Assembly: GCA_011109175.1 (NCBI GenBank)
Contig: RDEW01000106.1
Coordinates: forward strand, 17,314 to 81,313
Source: Dicyema japonicum
Taxonomy: Eukaryota > Dicyemida > Rhombozoa > Dicyemidae
Direction of reading: 5' to 3'
Length of the DNA stretch: 64,000 bases
The position numbers and the translations under genes were made by a program. Shown here piece after piece: positions 12,061-24,109 of the stretch. The notes beneath the pieces are model-generated. The model was not told the origin of the DNA. It saw only the letters and a program-made list of their open reading frames with translations, and made no database searches. Numbering within the stretch: position 1 is the stretch's first letter; the number at the start of each line of letters is the position of its first letter.

Positions 12061-12341
12061 ACAAAAAATTAAACCCATGTAAGGAGAGAAAAGACCCCAC
12101 CTCATTGACAAATCTCGGTATCCAACACTAGAGCAGACGATATCAAACCTATTCCAGTACAAAGCTACCATAGTCCCCACTGCCTTATCCATAACAAAAG
12201 TACATACTTTGAACGCCAAAAGCAAAAGAAACCTACGTGAGCTTTCTTGGAAGACCCAACAAACCCAGCGAAAATGGTTATCCTAGCAGAACTCCGTAAA
12301 AGAACACGAATGATGTCTATGATGAGAGGGAGACAAAACCT

Positions 12342-14030
12342 TTAAATGTTCCTAACCAGAGTGGACCAAAGTTCCATATTTTGACGAGATTTGACAGCAA
12401 AAAAGAAAAAGATTGAAACTGATTGGAGAACAAACATTTCCACCAACATACATTTTTGCGGAGACACGTGGTATGTTAAAGGCATCATAGCAGACAAACT
12501 GATGACGTAATTCGGGTTGTAAATTATGAAAAATAGCACCAAATTCTCCAGAAAAATAGGATTTTCAAGAGTGATTTTAGGAAATGTTAACCGCGGAGAT
12601 TTTTTAAGAAACGTAACCCCCAAGTTGGAAAACCAAAGTGAGAGCAAATAAGCTAATATTCGCGACTGAATATAAAAGTTGATAACGGAAAGGATTACGC
12701 AGCAGCAAAACTTTGAAATCAGCCAATATTGGGGTTTCAGCAAAAACAGAGTCTCTACCAAAACAGCACACAACAGATTAAAAATACAAAACTGAACGGA
12801 ATCAGAGGTTTTACAGAGTTGAGAGTCCATAACCGCAATTAATCAAGTTTTTGCTAATTTCAAGAATATTTGGACCATGAACAGTCAATCACCCCAATGA
12901 ATATAAGGACAATAGTAACGCACAAATGCCCCCAAGAAATAAAAAACGTGGCAGAATACCGTGAGAATGAATCCAACAATCCCGATATATATCAGATGGT
13001 ATTCGAATCGGTTCATTCCCCTCAACAATCGCGCTACTAAACCCACGTGGTGTTTGTAAAGTATAGCCGCTGAGAAATTGTTATTAGATTTTTCTAATTG
13101 CGCCAAAATGAACTTTTGGGAGATCAATCGTTTAGATTCCGTTGATATCCCAGAGAGTTTGCGGAGTGAGTTTATGCAGTTTTGTACTCCAATACTGTTC
13201 TCCTGAATATATCGATCTTTGATTTCTGCCAATAAATTTCTAAGAAACATAGACGCCGGGACAGGTGGTTTCGAAGTTGTTGGGGAGAAGATCCTCGATC
13301 GGAAATACAAATTCATAAAAAGAGTCAAAACCCCCAGTAAACGAGACAATGTTGAGGCAAAATCAATTTTTCTCACACATTCTGGTATTTAGCACAATTT
13401 ACTGATTTTTGAGGTTCAATAAGCTCACATGAGGAGTATACAAACATGGCAGACTGTCGACTCTCAATTTGGTAGGACGAATGTGTCCCGTCGACAGTAG
13501 CCGGGTGGTCCCCCATCACAAAGAGGATAGAACTCTCGTCCATGTGGTGGATAGTTGTTCTAAGTATGAATACTGGAACACTTTAAAAGGTGATTAAAGT
13601 TTACCAGAGCAAGTCCTACGTTAAAATTGTTCACCGTGTAATCGTGACAGAAGCTATCAAATTCAGCCTTTTTTACCAGATCTATGTGATTGATCTCTTG
13701 GAACCCCTGTTTTTTGTTGTTACCCCCCGTTAGCCACCGGGTTCCTTAAAGAGACTGGGGGTAAATTAATGAAAATATCAACGATCATAGAATCACTTTA
13801 CTTGCAACTGAGTGATGAAGGATATACACATTTAGTTCAATAGGTAGCCTCAACCTTCTGCCAATTAGCTACTAGGTCAACAGGACTGGGAGGAATTGAT
13901 GAGAAAATATAATGTCCATGTGATTTCTCCGAGAATAGACCGACCATAAGTCCCAAGGTCAGAACTAAGAGATGATATATTGATAGAAAAAGGGTAATTT
14001 GAATACCCCTCGTCGATATCCACTAAAACA
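12342..14030 (-). CDS. GPI ethanolamine-phosphate transferase-like protein (PIGO/PIGG type)
   Basis: PIGO-family enzymes add ethanolamine phosphate to GPI anchors in the ER lumen and then continue as multi-pass membrane proteins. On the minus strand an N-terminal hydrophobic stretch near 13960 is followed by 'FQEINHIDLVKKAEFDSF', 'NVGLALVNFNHL' and 'MDESSILFVMGDHPATVDGT' (about 13720-13500). This matches the order 'D..T.D..I', 'W+.LI.HFLG+DH', 'VMGDHG....GxH' of the family. Downstream come 'KIDFASTLSRLLG' (the 'TLALLLGLP' position) and several hydrophobic segments at 12950-12900 and 12800-12400. Likely introns are 13709-13739 (31 bp) and 13560-13581 (22 bp). The catalytic front half ('LIDALR', 'PPTxTxPR') is not found in the roughly 170 bp available. 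'LGVDH' has become 'VNFNH' and 'GDHG' has become 'GDHP'. It is either a pseudoenzyme or a gene with an internal deletion. Splice phase near 13395 is unresolved. Confidence 0.55.
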
Positions 14031-14039
14031 AGCCAAAAC

Positions 14040-14330
14040 CAACACGTCTAGCTTAAAATTATCTACAAATTTAAATATATTTTTAAAATTCACATTTATT
14101 GCTAAATTCCCTAATCTGGAGTAGTTGGCTAAAGTTGTTGATTATTATTGTAAAAATTTATTGAAGTGAAAAAAGTAATTGTGACTTTGATGGAATTGGA
14201 ATTTTATCGAAAAATGCTTAAAGAAATTACGCAATGTTGGTGTATTTGATGCGCCAGATTAACATTAAAATTTATTTATTTTTAATTTAATTAATTAAGC
14301 ACTACCGCGTTGCCATAAGCACGTAAGATG
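14040..14330. other. AT-rich intergenic stretch
   Basis: No conserved frame or repeat is recognised between the PIGO-like gene and the SINE at 14335. Confidence 0.5.
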
Positions 14331-14334
14331 CCTA

Positions 14335-14618
14335 GGGTTTCGCTTGTGCAGAACACACACTTTATTTAAGTAAAGAACAGTATTTATAACTAATCGTAGA
14401 GAAAGAACCAAGGAGTGCTCTTCACTTCTTTTTTTTCTTTTTCTTGTGTGTATGTCCATTTGACTATCCAGTTCCGAAGTGAATCTCCACTGATGATGGC
14501 GTCACTCGTTAAACCCTTTTGGCATCGTAGATGCGTGGAACCTCCCACCAGGTGAACAGTAGCGAGAATCGAACCCGTGACCTAAGCCACTTTAGCCCGA
14601 CACCTAACCACTGGCTGA
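14335..14618 (-). repeat. tRNA-derived SINE, copy 1 (nearly full length)
   Basis: The minus strand begins with the A-box segment 'AGTGGTTAGGTGTCGGGCTA', then the B-box 'GGTTCGATTCTCGC', then the family body ('TGACGCCATCATCAGTGGAG'). It ends in 'AAAGTGTGTGTTCTGCACAA'. The layout of A-box, roughly 35 bp, B-box and unrelated body is that of a tRNA-derived SINE. Sister copies are at 16727, 22897, 31003, 44718 and 6783. Confidence 0.85.
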
Positions 14619-14929
14619 TTTTTCAATAAATTCTTATTTGTCTCTCAGTACCAACTGTTTACATAGCTCCTATGGAAAGCCGTCATGCTTTGTCCACGGC
14701 TAATCCTTTATTCCTTCGTCTTCTGAACGAATGCACTCGTTGGACCCAGCTCTGTTTTGGAATAAAAAAAGTATGTTGTTCTACAGCTTTAAACAAATGT
14801 TACTTGGATGAGTGCACTATTTGTAACCAAAGAATGTCTCGGATAATCTGAGAAATTTAATCTTCAACTAGAGACCCTCGGCCTAACTCTAATCATTTCG
14901 AAATATGAGAACAAAGAGTGGAATCAGTG

Positions 14930-15420
14930 AAACTAACAAAAGAACAACTTAAATAGACATTTACACGTCGGGAGATGTTGAACACACATACATCCGTTTT
15001 CCTGCTCTTATCAAAAATTAAACTACATTTTTAAAGTTTCACCTTGTTTTCCTGAACAATCGACTCCCTTTTCAAGGTTAACGTCTCAAGAAAGTTAAAT
15101 TTGACGACTAAGGTCACTTCGGTGGTCTGGGAAACCATTGACTTCTGATTTCCATGTTGATCAAAATGATTCCCAATATTAGAGGCTAATAAAGCAATCA
15201 ACCAACAACGACTCATCTGTTTTGTTACTGGAAGATGCGAAACGGGGGCTCTTGGATCAATGACCTCCCGATCAGAAGCGTTGGGATCTATCATGAAAAA
15301 ATGAGTCTGCTGGATACTTTAAATCCTAGAACCGGTTAACCTAGACAGAGGAGACGGAAACGATGCCATCTGAAGTAAGAACTGAACAGTATTCTCCCAT
15401 ATCTCGTCATATGGTGGGGG
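14930..15420 (+). mobile_element. LINE C-terminal fragment, 'LDRGDG' family
   Basis: The plus strand reads 'EMLNTHTSVFLLLS' near 14970 and, after frame breaks, 'LEPVNLDRGDGNDAI' at 15327-15371. It corresponds to the ordered blocks seen intact at 45072-46328, heavily decayed. 15420-15730 holds no recognisable feature. Confidence 0.6.
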
Positions 15421-15731
15421 ATGCCATCAGTGTGGAATGCTACGTGCATCTTTGTCTTTCAAACAACTATACACCACGAAAAAGGGTGAGAAGGACAATG
15501 TGTTATTGACAGGTTCACGTTCTGAAGTGTTATGGTGAAACAACTGAAGAAAAAAAAGAATTTCATTTTCCCAAGAAGATTGGACTTTCATGATGTAGGT
15601 GAGACCAAGGGGATGACAATATAATCTTTAGCCAGAAATTCGCTTAAATTATTCTATCCAAATCTTAGTTGTAACGAGATGGGATAGCTAGATAAGTGCA
15701 GATAAATACAACTCTATGTATGTTATGTTGT

Positions 15732-16073
15732 TTAATTTAGTCGTATCCGACCCTTGGAGATCTCATGAACAAGTTTCCTCCACTCTCCCCGATCCGTTGC
15801 AATTTGAAGTAGCCTTGATATAGGCATATGCGTGACGTCTTCCACCGTGGATAGCCACCGAGTCCTTGGTCGGCTAGGTCTTCTCTTCCCAATAATATTG
15901 CTCAGCATAATGGTTCTTTCTAGTGATTCAGACCGGACAACATGCCCAAAGAACGCCAATCTGTGTTTTACAATTCTTCCCTCTAGCGAAATGTCAGTCT
16001 CTACCCGTTTGAGTACATTGATGGTTGTTACTCTATACATCTTCCCTAATCCGATAATATCAATCACTATTTG
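15732..16073 (-). mobile_element. LINE C-terminus, 'FGHVVRSES' type
   Basis: A clean 111-residue frame reads 'KHRLAFFGHVVRSESLERTI', 'RRPSRPRTRWLSTVEDVTHM' and 'RGEWRKLVHEISKGRIRLN'. This is the characteristic C-terminal tail after the RT of RTE-type LINEs. The frame has no stops, so this copy may be fairly recent, but the RT is absent. Confidence 0.8.
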
Positions 16074-16083
16074 ATTTCATGAA

Positions 16084-16262
16084 ATGGAGGAATAAGTGGA
16101 AAATCGCTTCGCTTCCTAAAGAAACTTGGACGCTTAGCTACAATAAAAAGCCACGACGCACGTGAGACACGGTGGCTACTCCAGTTGATCTCTGTTGCAA
16201 TCGTGAGTGGCAACGCAACGTCGATAATGTCGGCGGGGTCCACTTTGGATGGATGGCAGTTT
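16084..16262 (+). mobile_element. LINE 3' fragment, 'GISGKS' subfamily
   Basis: The plus strand reads 'GISGKSLRFLKKLGRLATIK' then 'WLLQLISVAIVSGNATSIM'. The same block occurs at 54600-54770 (+) and, diverged, at 44188-44385 (-). It is the end of the 'GLDRGDGKRP' C-terminal domain in a separate subfamily. Confidence 0.75.
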
Positions 16263-16726
16263 TAAATAAAAGAATAAATTGAAAAATTAATTTTCTTTAT
16301 TGTTTGTGATTTGATTTCATTCTTAACAATTTTTATAGGCTTTTTAATTTTTAGGTAAAAATGTCGTTAATTCCCATAAACCCCATCAAAGGACAGTACT
16401 TATATCCGTAGACGTTCAACTCAATTTTATAGGTAAAAATATGCTATTTTCGGAAATTATTCGCTACTAAAAATTGCTACAAATTAGTGAAAATTGACAT
16501 AATTAAAATTAATAAACATTTCTCAATTATTCCAATATAAATGGCAATTAAAAATAATTAATTAAAAATTTACTTATATAAACTTTTCACTGTGTTATAA
16601 CCTGAAGGGGGTCATGAGAACCAAGATGACCGACCTATCAGCATGTCACTCTATTCTAACCATAATAGTTATTTTGTACAATTTTAAGTCGTTGTTAGCC
16701 CTTACTGATACCAGTCTATTGTTTTC

Positions 16727-16925
16727 TAGACTTTGTTTTTTCTTTTTCTTGGGTGTATGTCTTATATAGACAATCAGGTTCCGCAGTTAAATGTTCACTG
16801 ATGACGACATCACTCGTCAAGCCAGAGCATATTAATGCTTGGAACCTTCAACTGAATGTACAGTATCGAGATTCGAACTAGCGACCTTAAGGCCTCTTGC
16901 CCGGCAACCCTTACAGTGCGTTACC
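16727..16925 (-). repeat. SINE, copy 2 (older, 3' truncated)
   Basis: The family body is recognisable ('TGACGAGTGATGTCGTCATC' on the minus strand, and a B-box 'GTTCGAATCTCG') but it is diverged. Its A-box end at 16890-16925 has changed. 16262-16726 before it is AT-rich with no feature. Confidence 0.7.
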
Positions 16926-17455
16926 CAGATTAGAAAAATTACTAAGAATCTAAGAATTCTATATTATCTAGTCAAAATAGATGTAACCTCACTTCAACCT
17001 CTTCTTGATGACATGTGAACTAAAGAGACATGTGAACTAAAGAGACATTGAATATACGAAACCTCAAAATAAGGAAGCGTCAATACACTATGTTTGGGAT
17101 TAGAATCTCATTGGCACTAAATTTGAAGGAACTTTGACAAGTCTACTTTGAGGAACTGGCCTCTGAGTCTTTTGTAATCGAGCTTTTTAATATTTATGAA
17201 ATTTATGAACGGGACTCACGAAGAAAATGTATAAATTTGAAACGTACGTCAGCAAATAGTAAAACTCCCATCACTTATATAACAAAGTAGTCCCTCTTCA
17301 GTATCCTTAAAATCTTAACCTTATTGTGAACACCAAAATAAAGTAATTTTAAATTTATTGAAGCAAAATAATATTAAAAGTAGCCGAAATGAACAACAAT
17401 GATGAAATCAACATACTACTATTCTTTAAGAATTCTACTAATCTCAATCAAATCA
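16926..17455. other. Intergenic stretch with no recognised feature
   Basis: A short direct repeat ('ACATGTGAACTAAAGAG', twice at about 17014-17046) is the only structure noticed. Confidence 0.5.
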
Positions 17456-18229
17456 CTAGCCATAATGGGTTTTTTCTGAATTAAACATAATTTTAAAAAA
17501 AATTGCATTTTGAATATCGTAGAGTTTTTTGGCAGCCATGCAACGATAGTTATTATTTATGAAATATGAGGACATTCGATAAACGAAGTCTCGATATCTC
17601 AGTAGAAGAGACAACAAGTGATAGGCATCAATTTGGTTTTGGACGTCGAGTATATTTGGCTGTTGAAACTGCGGAAGATCAGATTTTACAAGTTCACTAA
17701 TAGAAAATGATTTATTGGAAGGCCTCGCTTTGGGCTTATTTTTTATAAATGGTGGTTCCTCCTTGGGGACATCCAAAATTGGACATCCGTTGTAGAAAGG
17801 AGCGATTGTCTAATCAAATAAGCTCTAACACAACTATGTTATTATTTTTTTTCTTCACAACACGGAGTTTTACTCTCTTCCAATTATCGATGTTAAAGTT
17901 ACTGTCGACATCTCCCGCATGTTTGGAAATGATATGCATCTTCAAAGTATTTCCCTGGCTTGATCTGTATCCACATGATCCACAAAAGTATGGCATTTCT
18001 TCTAAAAATAAAAAAAACCAACACTTGTATGAATTCTCATGTGGACAAACACATTGCTGTAGTGAATTGTCTTATAATTGCAGAATGTGCACTGGTAGGT
18101 CTTTTTATTAGAGACAGGCAAATCTGCTTTCTGGTTTTTCAGTTTGTATGCCTTTTCTGGGTTTTTACCATTTTCAAGTTTTTGTTGATTTGGCACAATC
18201 TCTGGATCATCTTTTTTGTTGGTTCCCAT
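17456..18229 (-). CDS. C2H2 zinc-finger protein with two fingers
   Basis: It is a probable nuclear DNA-binding regulator. From the ATG at 18229 a basic, Lys-rich N-terminus leads to finger 1, 'YQCTFCNYKTIHYSNVFVHM', closing with 'RIHT'. Finger 2 follows ('YFCGSCGYRSSQGNTLKMHI', closing 'ISKH'). Both have the C-x2-C-x12-H-x3/4-H pattern. The inter-finger linker is restored only by removing the 23-bp intron 18002-18024, which joins 'RIHT' to 'KEMPYF'. A second intron, 17810-17834 (25 bp), joins 'KKKNNNI' to 'TIAPFYNGCPILDVPKEE'. The C-terminal 110 residues have no family match known to me and end in 'SEKTHYG'. No frame break is seen. Target genes cannot be inferred. Confidence 0.8.
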
Positions 18230-18399
18230 TATGCAAAAATATATTTACGAAAATCTCGCTAATTCTTAAATATATAATATTTGTGGTTTATGCTGTAATT
18301 CCGTGGAAATGTACTCTGGTGAATATTCTACCACAATATATGTTATGTAAACTAAATTTAAAGTACTCGTGGGTTTATAACATAAACGATTATCAATTA

Positions 18400-19080
18400 T
18401 AATAAATTATATTTTATCAGAAAATATCAATTTGGTTTTAAGTTGAAAATTAATCAGAATATCCAAAATTCTAATTATTTACCACAATACGTGACTTTTT
18501 CAGGTGTAAAGTTCAGTCATCAAAATAATTTGTGAGATTATGTCATGATTGGTAACCATGATTTCTATGTTGGTAGTAAGTTATGTCATTCATTAACAAA
18601 ATTCTCGAATCACCACATTTCTATGACATTGATAATATTTCGTTAGTGTTTTTTTATTCTTAATTTTTATTAAACGTTTTTAAGTTAGTTCTTAAACTAT
18701 AGTAATTAGGGCAATTAGAAAATTGCAATTTTTAAAATATAAATTGCAAAAAATAATTAATTGTAGAAAATTGCATTATGGAAAAATAAACGAAATCATT
18801 TATTGTAATGCAAAATAAAATATTTCTGAACATTTTCAGGTTTAAAGTTTCGATTTTTAGTCAGAAGTTTGTCATAAGAGATATCACCTTTTCAACTAAG
18901 GTTGAGCTTCTGCAACAATTTTGAAGGTATGAGTAAATTTCTGGCGAAATAGTTTTATTTAGAAATCAAGAATACTTAGTATCCCAAATTTCTGAAGCTT
19001 TTTTGATATATAATTTTTTTATATTGCACCGATCTGATGAAAATTCTATGCTGTTCAGATCTCCATAAGATTTTTTAATT
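18400..19080. other. AT-rich gene-poor stretch
   Basis: There are long A/T runs and no conserved frame. It ends where the LINE fragment at 19090 begins. Confidence 0.5.
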
Positions 19081-19089
19081 CAATATTCG

Positions 19090-19335
19090 AGAAAATCAAG
19101 ATTAAAAAATATGTCGAATTTGGAGACCGCTTTTGTTTTGTACCGGTGGCAATCGAGACGTCTGGTGCCGCGGGAAGTATCACATCCTCTTCTTTGAAAA
19201 AAATCGGGGGAAATTGTCCCACCGTAAAAAAGACGTGCGGGAAGCGGTCTGGCTGAGGCAACGAATTGGAATTGCAGTTGTCCGCGGAAACGCGTACTCC
19301 GTAATGTTAGCAGCCGCTCTTCCTTATAGTTAATA
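19090..19335 (+). mobile_element. LINE C-terminal domain, copy A2
   Basis: 'FCFVPVAIETSGAAGSI' is followed, after a frame break, by 'LRQRIGIAVVRGNAYSVMLA'. It is very close to the copy at 4068-4500 and ends at the same point, followed by an (A)-rich tail. Confidence 0.75.
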
Positions 19336-19454
19336 AAAAATATTTTATTGTAAAATAAAACGCAGTAGTTCGGTAATTGAAATCATTTCAATTAAATCCA
19401 AATAGTTTTAACTGATTTTGGTTAAACTTGGAAACAACGTGGAAATATTAACTG

Positions 19455-19705
19455 ATTATTTTTTTATTTAACCCAAGATCACGGTAAAACCAAACTAATT
19501 ATCACGTGTTCCCGATGCATTCTAACAGAGACCTCATCTTTGCCAGATGTTCTTCCTTCGTGCCCGCGCATGAACGTACAGGCTGCCTAAATTTTCAAGA
19601 CCACCTTCCCGTGATCTGGAGTCTAGTCTCATAAGGGCCTCCAGAGGCGTAGGTCCGGTTCGGTGATCTTCACAAATCCAACGCACCGACAAAATCAACT
19701 TCCCG
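19455..19705 (-). mobile_element. LINE 3' end, close copy of 7046-7300
   Basis: It reads 'RWICEDHRTGPTPLEALMRL' and 'SREGGLENLGSLYVHARARR', with the same tail as at 7046. It is 5' truncated within about 250 bp. Near identity to 7046-7250 suggests relatively recent activity of this family. Confidence 0.8.
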
Positions 19706-19749
19706 AGTGTTCGAAATCCTCCATAGATATTAAGAACCAATTTCTATTC

Positions 19750-22130
19750 TTTCCATCAATGATTCACCTGCTAACTGATTGAATTTATACAAGGATGGTT
19801 AGAACAGTTTAAAAATTTGTTTAAATTGAAAAAAAATCATCATGATGAGTCATAACCCAAAATTATGATCGTTCTGCAATATGTGAATTTCTTAATGCAA
19901 CCAAAACTATATCCAATTGTAGAAAACCTACCACGTGGTGTCATGTAATGCCATGTGGATGCTTATTAATTCTAGGAGCTACTGAGTTTTGTGAACATCA
20001 TAGCTTCTCAAAGTGTCTTTTTCCTTGGAGGAAGAAATAGTCTCCGGATGGAGTAGAGTGAACGGTTCTCCTTCTATATTATTAGCAACATTCGTATATT
20101 AACTTTCGTTCATACGTGCAACATCTGACAAAATCCTCCAAGTTCTTTCAATTTGGGACTGAACTCTGATAAGTCGTACATCCCGTACATCCCGTACATC
20201 CCACACTTCCATTGTTCAGTACTTTGCTTTCGTATGTCTCATCAGTCAAAAAATAAAAAATGACACAAAATAACACATAAACTTTTTTTGAAATTATAAA
20301 ACATTTATATATTAATTTTTTCAAATAAATTATTTCGATTCAATTTCATATTTTCTAAATTATGAAGATTGGTTCCAAACATGAAAACGTAACTATATTT
20401 TGTTATATTTCTACGTTGCATGCTGATTATTGCAAAATTGAAATATTATTATTCAAATGAAACCAGGCAACTTAGAACCCTACTCTCTATACATAAGAGT
20501 AGGAACACCATACTAACGTTGGCGCCACGTGGCATTTTCACGTGGCATATCAATTGAAGATTCATAGATATTGAGGGACAAATTAATAATTTTTTAATTG
20601 AAATGAGCAAATGTTGAATTTTTGTGCTATCCTTTATTTTTAAGTGGAATTTTCAAGGAACCTCGTCTATCCTTAAAAGTGCATTTATTTGAACCACCAA
20701 ACCACATTATGAGTCTCTTTAAATGTCAATATGAATGATTGTATGAGAATTTTTATTAATAAAGTATGGCTTTTCAAAAATGGAAAAATTGTTAAAACAT
20801 AATTACATAATATAAATCAATAAAACACAAAAGCCTCAAAATTAACGAAAAAGTCAGGCAAGTTGTTTTTTTTGCTTTGGGGAATTCTGAGTTTCTCCTC
20901 CTCTGTGTGGGCTAATTTGCATTTATCCCTAATCGGCAATGAAATAATCACACAACCTTGTCTTGTAGTTCCTTGGCTCTTTTTTATGAGAATCCGTTGA
21001 GTTCTCCTCTTTTACTGGCTATCATCAATTTTTTTTGACTTACTGTCGTGTAGTGGATCATTCCTTACAAAATTATCGGCGTGAGTTATTAAGGGAAATA
21101 GAAAACCGTTAACGGCAAACGAAAATCTATCGAATTTTCAGTGTAACAAATCGAGGTTTTAACTTAAACTTTATGGAATATTATAAATAAAACGTATCAA
21201 TTTTTTTGTGGTGTATTGTAAAAAATGTCCAATTCTACTCCCAAATATAAATTTATATCTGCATTTCCACTTAAAGAAAAAAAAGAAACTCAAGACTCAC
21301 TCAGTACAAACTGTGGTTATGAATGAGAATGTCGAAATAAGAGTGAACATTTTCATTAAGACTATTCAAAAACAATAAATATTATAAAAAATTATTTTTT
21401 TGTTAGGAGCCCTTTTCTTGTGGGCCTTACGAGTATTCTTATCCCCCCCAATGTTGTTTTTGGACTTAACTTTTGTCTTAATTTATAGAAGGAATATTCT
21501 TTTTCCACGTGCGATATAGAAAAAAACAAACCTCCCCAATCTTCACCTAACCTTTAGGGGGAACCACAAAAGTTCATTTAGCGTCTCGATTAACATTCAA
21601 GTGCGTGCTTTAGTCTGAATGGGAGAATAAAGGAAAATATCTGAAAGGTAATCAGAGGAGACTCAAATATACGGAAATGGCACATCAGATTGACAAAGTC
21701 CTTCTTAGAACTCGGATGTTTTCAAGGACTTTTGGTCTTAATTGGAATATACCTTTGAGAGAACCTTCTTGCGTTTATTGGTAATAACTTTGGGGATATG
21801 CGAGACCTACTTGATATCTCAGATAAGGTGGAATGGATGGGGATATTAAGAGAAGAGTACTAGTTAATGAATAACATTCTTTTTTTCAATATACTTTAAA
21901 ATCTTTCATCCATTATAAACTGCCACGTGTGTTCTTCGGTTGCAAAAAAGAGTAGTAATCAAACTTGGGTTTGGAGACATTAGAGACATTGAGTGATGAG
22001 GACGCAAAACTCATGTGACCACTTCAAATGAAACCATGTGAATCGGAGACTTTGTACTAATGATGGAAGTAACATAAACGTGATGAGGGTTCTGGTGAAG
22101 ATTCCAAACCTCATAGGGATGATTCGTTGT
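19750..22130. other. Long gene-poor stretch
   Basis: I find no gene I can support. On the minus strand near 21060-20880 a Lys-rich reading with 'KCKLAHTEEEKLRIPQ' resembles a partial CCCH zinc finger but lacks a full set of ligands. On the plus strand a 33-codon frame starts at 21224. CACGTG occurs six times. The rest is AT-rich. Confidence 0.35.
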
Positions 22131-22138
22131 TACCTACG

Positions 22139-22895
22139 TTAATTTTTATACGTTTTTTTTAGATCCCGAACAACTATCCCAGAAAGAGACGATGTTAACA
22201 AGGTAAACGAGAAAGTTTCACTCTGACGGCTCACGGAAGCAGTTCGAAGCGCTTTGTCTAAGCTCCAGTATCTTTTTCTCTTCGAGGGTTCATATGCCAC
22301 GTGCAGACAGAAAGTCATGTATACTTTAGTCTTGTCTTTTGTTGGAGGTAGGATTTGTCTGAGTGTTCTTTGGAGATCCGTGAATGTTCTTCGTACGAGT
22401 TTGTGTTTTGTGGATTCAAGTAATGGGAAGGTTGGATGGTTGGGGTCAAGCGTTTGTCTGATATACTGTAGGTTCTTCAATTCAAGGTGGTCACCTAAAG
22501 CAGGATTTTCGACTCCTTGTGTAAGTCCCTAATGGGAGATGATTTAACAGCCTGTTACAGCCCTCAATACATAATTTTGTACCTGTGCATGTTTTGAAAA
22601 GGAAGAGTGATATGCATGGAGCCCAGCTTGAGGGCCTCCCCAGAATCATCCTGATGAATTGCATATACATGAGCGTTAGACACTCTTTTTGACGGCCATT
22701 CGAGTGACCAGCTACTACTCGAAGGATGTTTGAATTTCGCTTTAGTGCAAAGTTGTTCAACGTGTTCGTTGAAGCAAATTGACGTGTCAAAAATAACTCC
22801 GAGAATTTTAGAATATTTAACAACTGGGGGAAGTTCGCTGTTGAGGTATATACTAGGACAGTTGTGTATACTAACTCTTCTCCGTATAATCATAC
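22139..22895 (-). mobile_element. Jockey-type LINE 3' half, frame-broken
   Basis: RT thumb 'YSKILGVIFDTSICFNEHVE' (22893-22600) continues in another frame as 'RQKECLTLMYMQFIRMILG'. The C-terminus is 'DLQRTLRQILPPTKDKTKVY', ending 'SGIVVRDLKKTYKN' at 22139. The 'TLRQILPPTKD' block recurs at 63520-63560, which defines a separate LINE family. Confidence 0.75.
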
Positions 22896-22896
22896 T

Positions 22897-23162
22897 CTAC
22901 TTTAGTTATAGCTCCTCCCAAGCAGGACACACACTTCATTGTAAGTAAGAACATCTAATCGATAGGGAGAACCAAGGAATGGTCTTCATTTTTTTTCTTT
23001 ATGTTGCGTGTGAGTCCATAGACGATCCTGTTCCACAGTGAGATGTACACTGATGACTGCGTCACTCGGCAGGCCAAAGCCTCGACATGCTTGGAACCGT
23101 CAGTCGGAATGTACATCAGCGAGATTCAAACTAGGGGTCATCAGGCCTTTTGCCTGGCTTGA
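22897..23162 (-). repeat. SINE, copy 3
   Basis: It shares the 3' end 'TGTGTGTCCTGCTTGGGAGG', the middle block and a damaged B-box with the other copies. The A-box end has been lost near 23150. It abuts the LINE end at 22895. Confidence 0.75.
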
Positions 23163-23209
23163 ATAAAAAATAAATTATTAAAATTAAAATAAATAAAAAT
23201 AAATTAAAA

Positions 23210-24108
23210 TCAATTAAAAAGAAAACTAAGTGGTTTATTATCATTATCAAAATACGGACGAATATCAGCAAAGTCAAGGTCATCACCATTAATATTATGA
23301 AAATTAATAATAGAGTTGACCATCATCATCACATTTGACATACAACTCATTCTACCGCGAAATTTGATACACTTTACACCAATCACTGCCTTCTCATGCA
23401 ACTTCTCCACCGACAAAACATACACCAGAATATTTAACAAAATCATCAACAAATCAGCAGAAAGTTCAATTCTAATGGAATCTGTCATATATCCCTTCGT
23501 ACAAACACTACATATCCACAATAACTACCTTTGAACAAATAGTGTGAATTTTGAGAGGACGCAGGTGGGTAAAATAGGACAATACTCTCTAAAAGTCTCC
23601 ATTAAGCACGTGACTATCATTAATCTTAATAAATACCAACTTTACCTGTTTGAGTTGGTAATTTTGATAATATCAACATATTTGATCCTTTTAACGTCGA
23701 GGTCTTCACTTTTTGCACTTTGAAGTTTTTTATTAGTTTGATCCGGTTTTATTTGAAAATTGAAATATTTTATTTTTAATTTATTAATATTCTTTAATTT
23801 TATTAAAATAAACTAATTTGTATAAATTTAACATCATGTTGTCCAGCTGGGGACATTCCCTTTGTTCGGCAAAATTACGCAGAAAAGTCGATGAGATCGC
23901 GGGGAAGAACTGAATTGCTGAGACTTGACGAGATTTTACGTTACTGTCATAGAGTGTTGTGAGAAAGCTGTAAATTACGTCACTTTCAGACTGCAAGGTT
24001 ACTAACTGAGAATACATGAATATTCTTCCTTAATACTTTGTCAATCTTGTTAGCTATTTGTTCATTAATTGTAAAGTCTGATGATGGGTCTGTAAATTCG
24101 TGACTTTC
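23210..24108 (-). CDS. FAM126: Hyccin (FAM126) homologue
   Basis: Hyccin is a subunit of the PI4KA-TTC7 complex that makes PI4P at the plasma membrane. Removing four GT..AG introns gives one continuous hyccin-like reading: 23991-24015 (25 bp), 23792-23813 (22 bp), 23625-23645 (21 bp) and 23508-23528 (21 bp). Landmarks in order are 'EQIANKIDKVLRKNIHSESD' with 'SFLTTLYD'; 'IQFFPAISSTFLRNF' (human 'LQFLPELIW'); 'MMLNLYKLNINKLKI' (human 'LLLGVYNLEIVD'); 'LMIVTCLMETFREYCPILP'; 'SVCTKGY'; and 'IELSADLLMILLNILVYVLS' with 'NVMMMVNSI' (human 'LLVANAI'). The stop is at 23210. The true start lies upstream of 24108 behind another short intron that I could not place. The variable human C-terminal tail is absent. 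Confidence 0.8.
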
Positions 24109-24109
24109 C

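Noticed and set aside
20880-21060. Minus-strand CCCH zinc-finger gene ('KCKLAHTEEEKLRIPQ')
   Set aside because: Only part of the Cys-Cys-Cys-His spacing is present, and no splice choice restored a full finger without stops.
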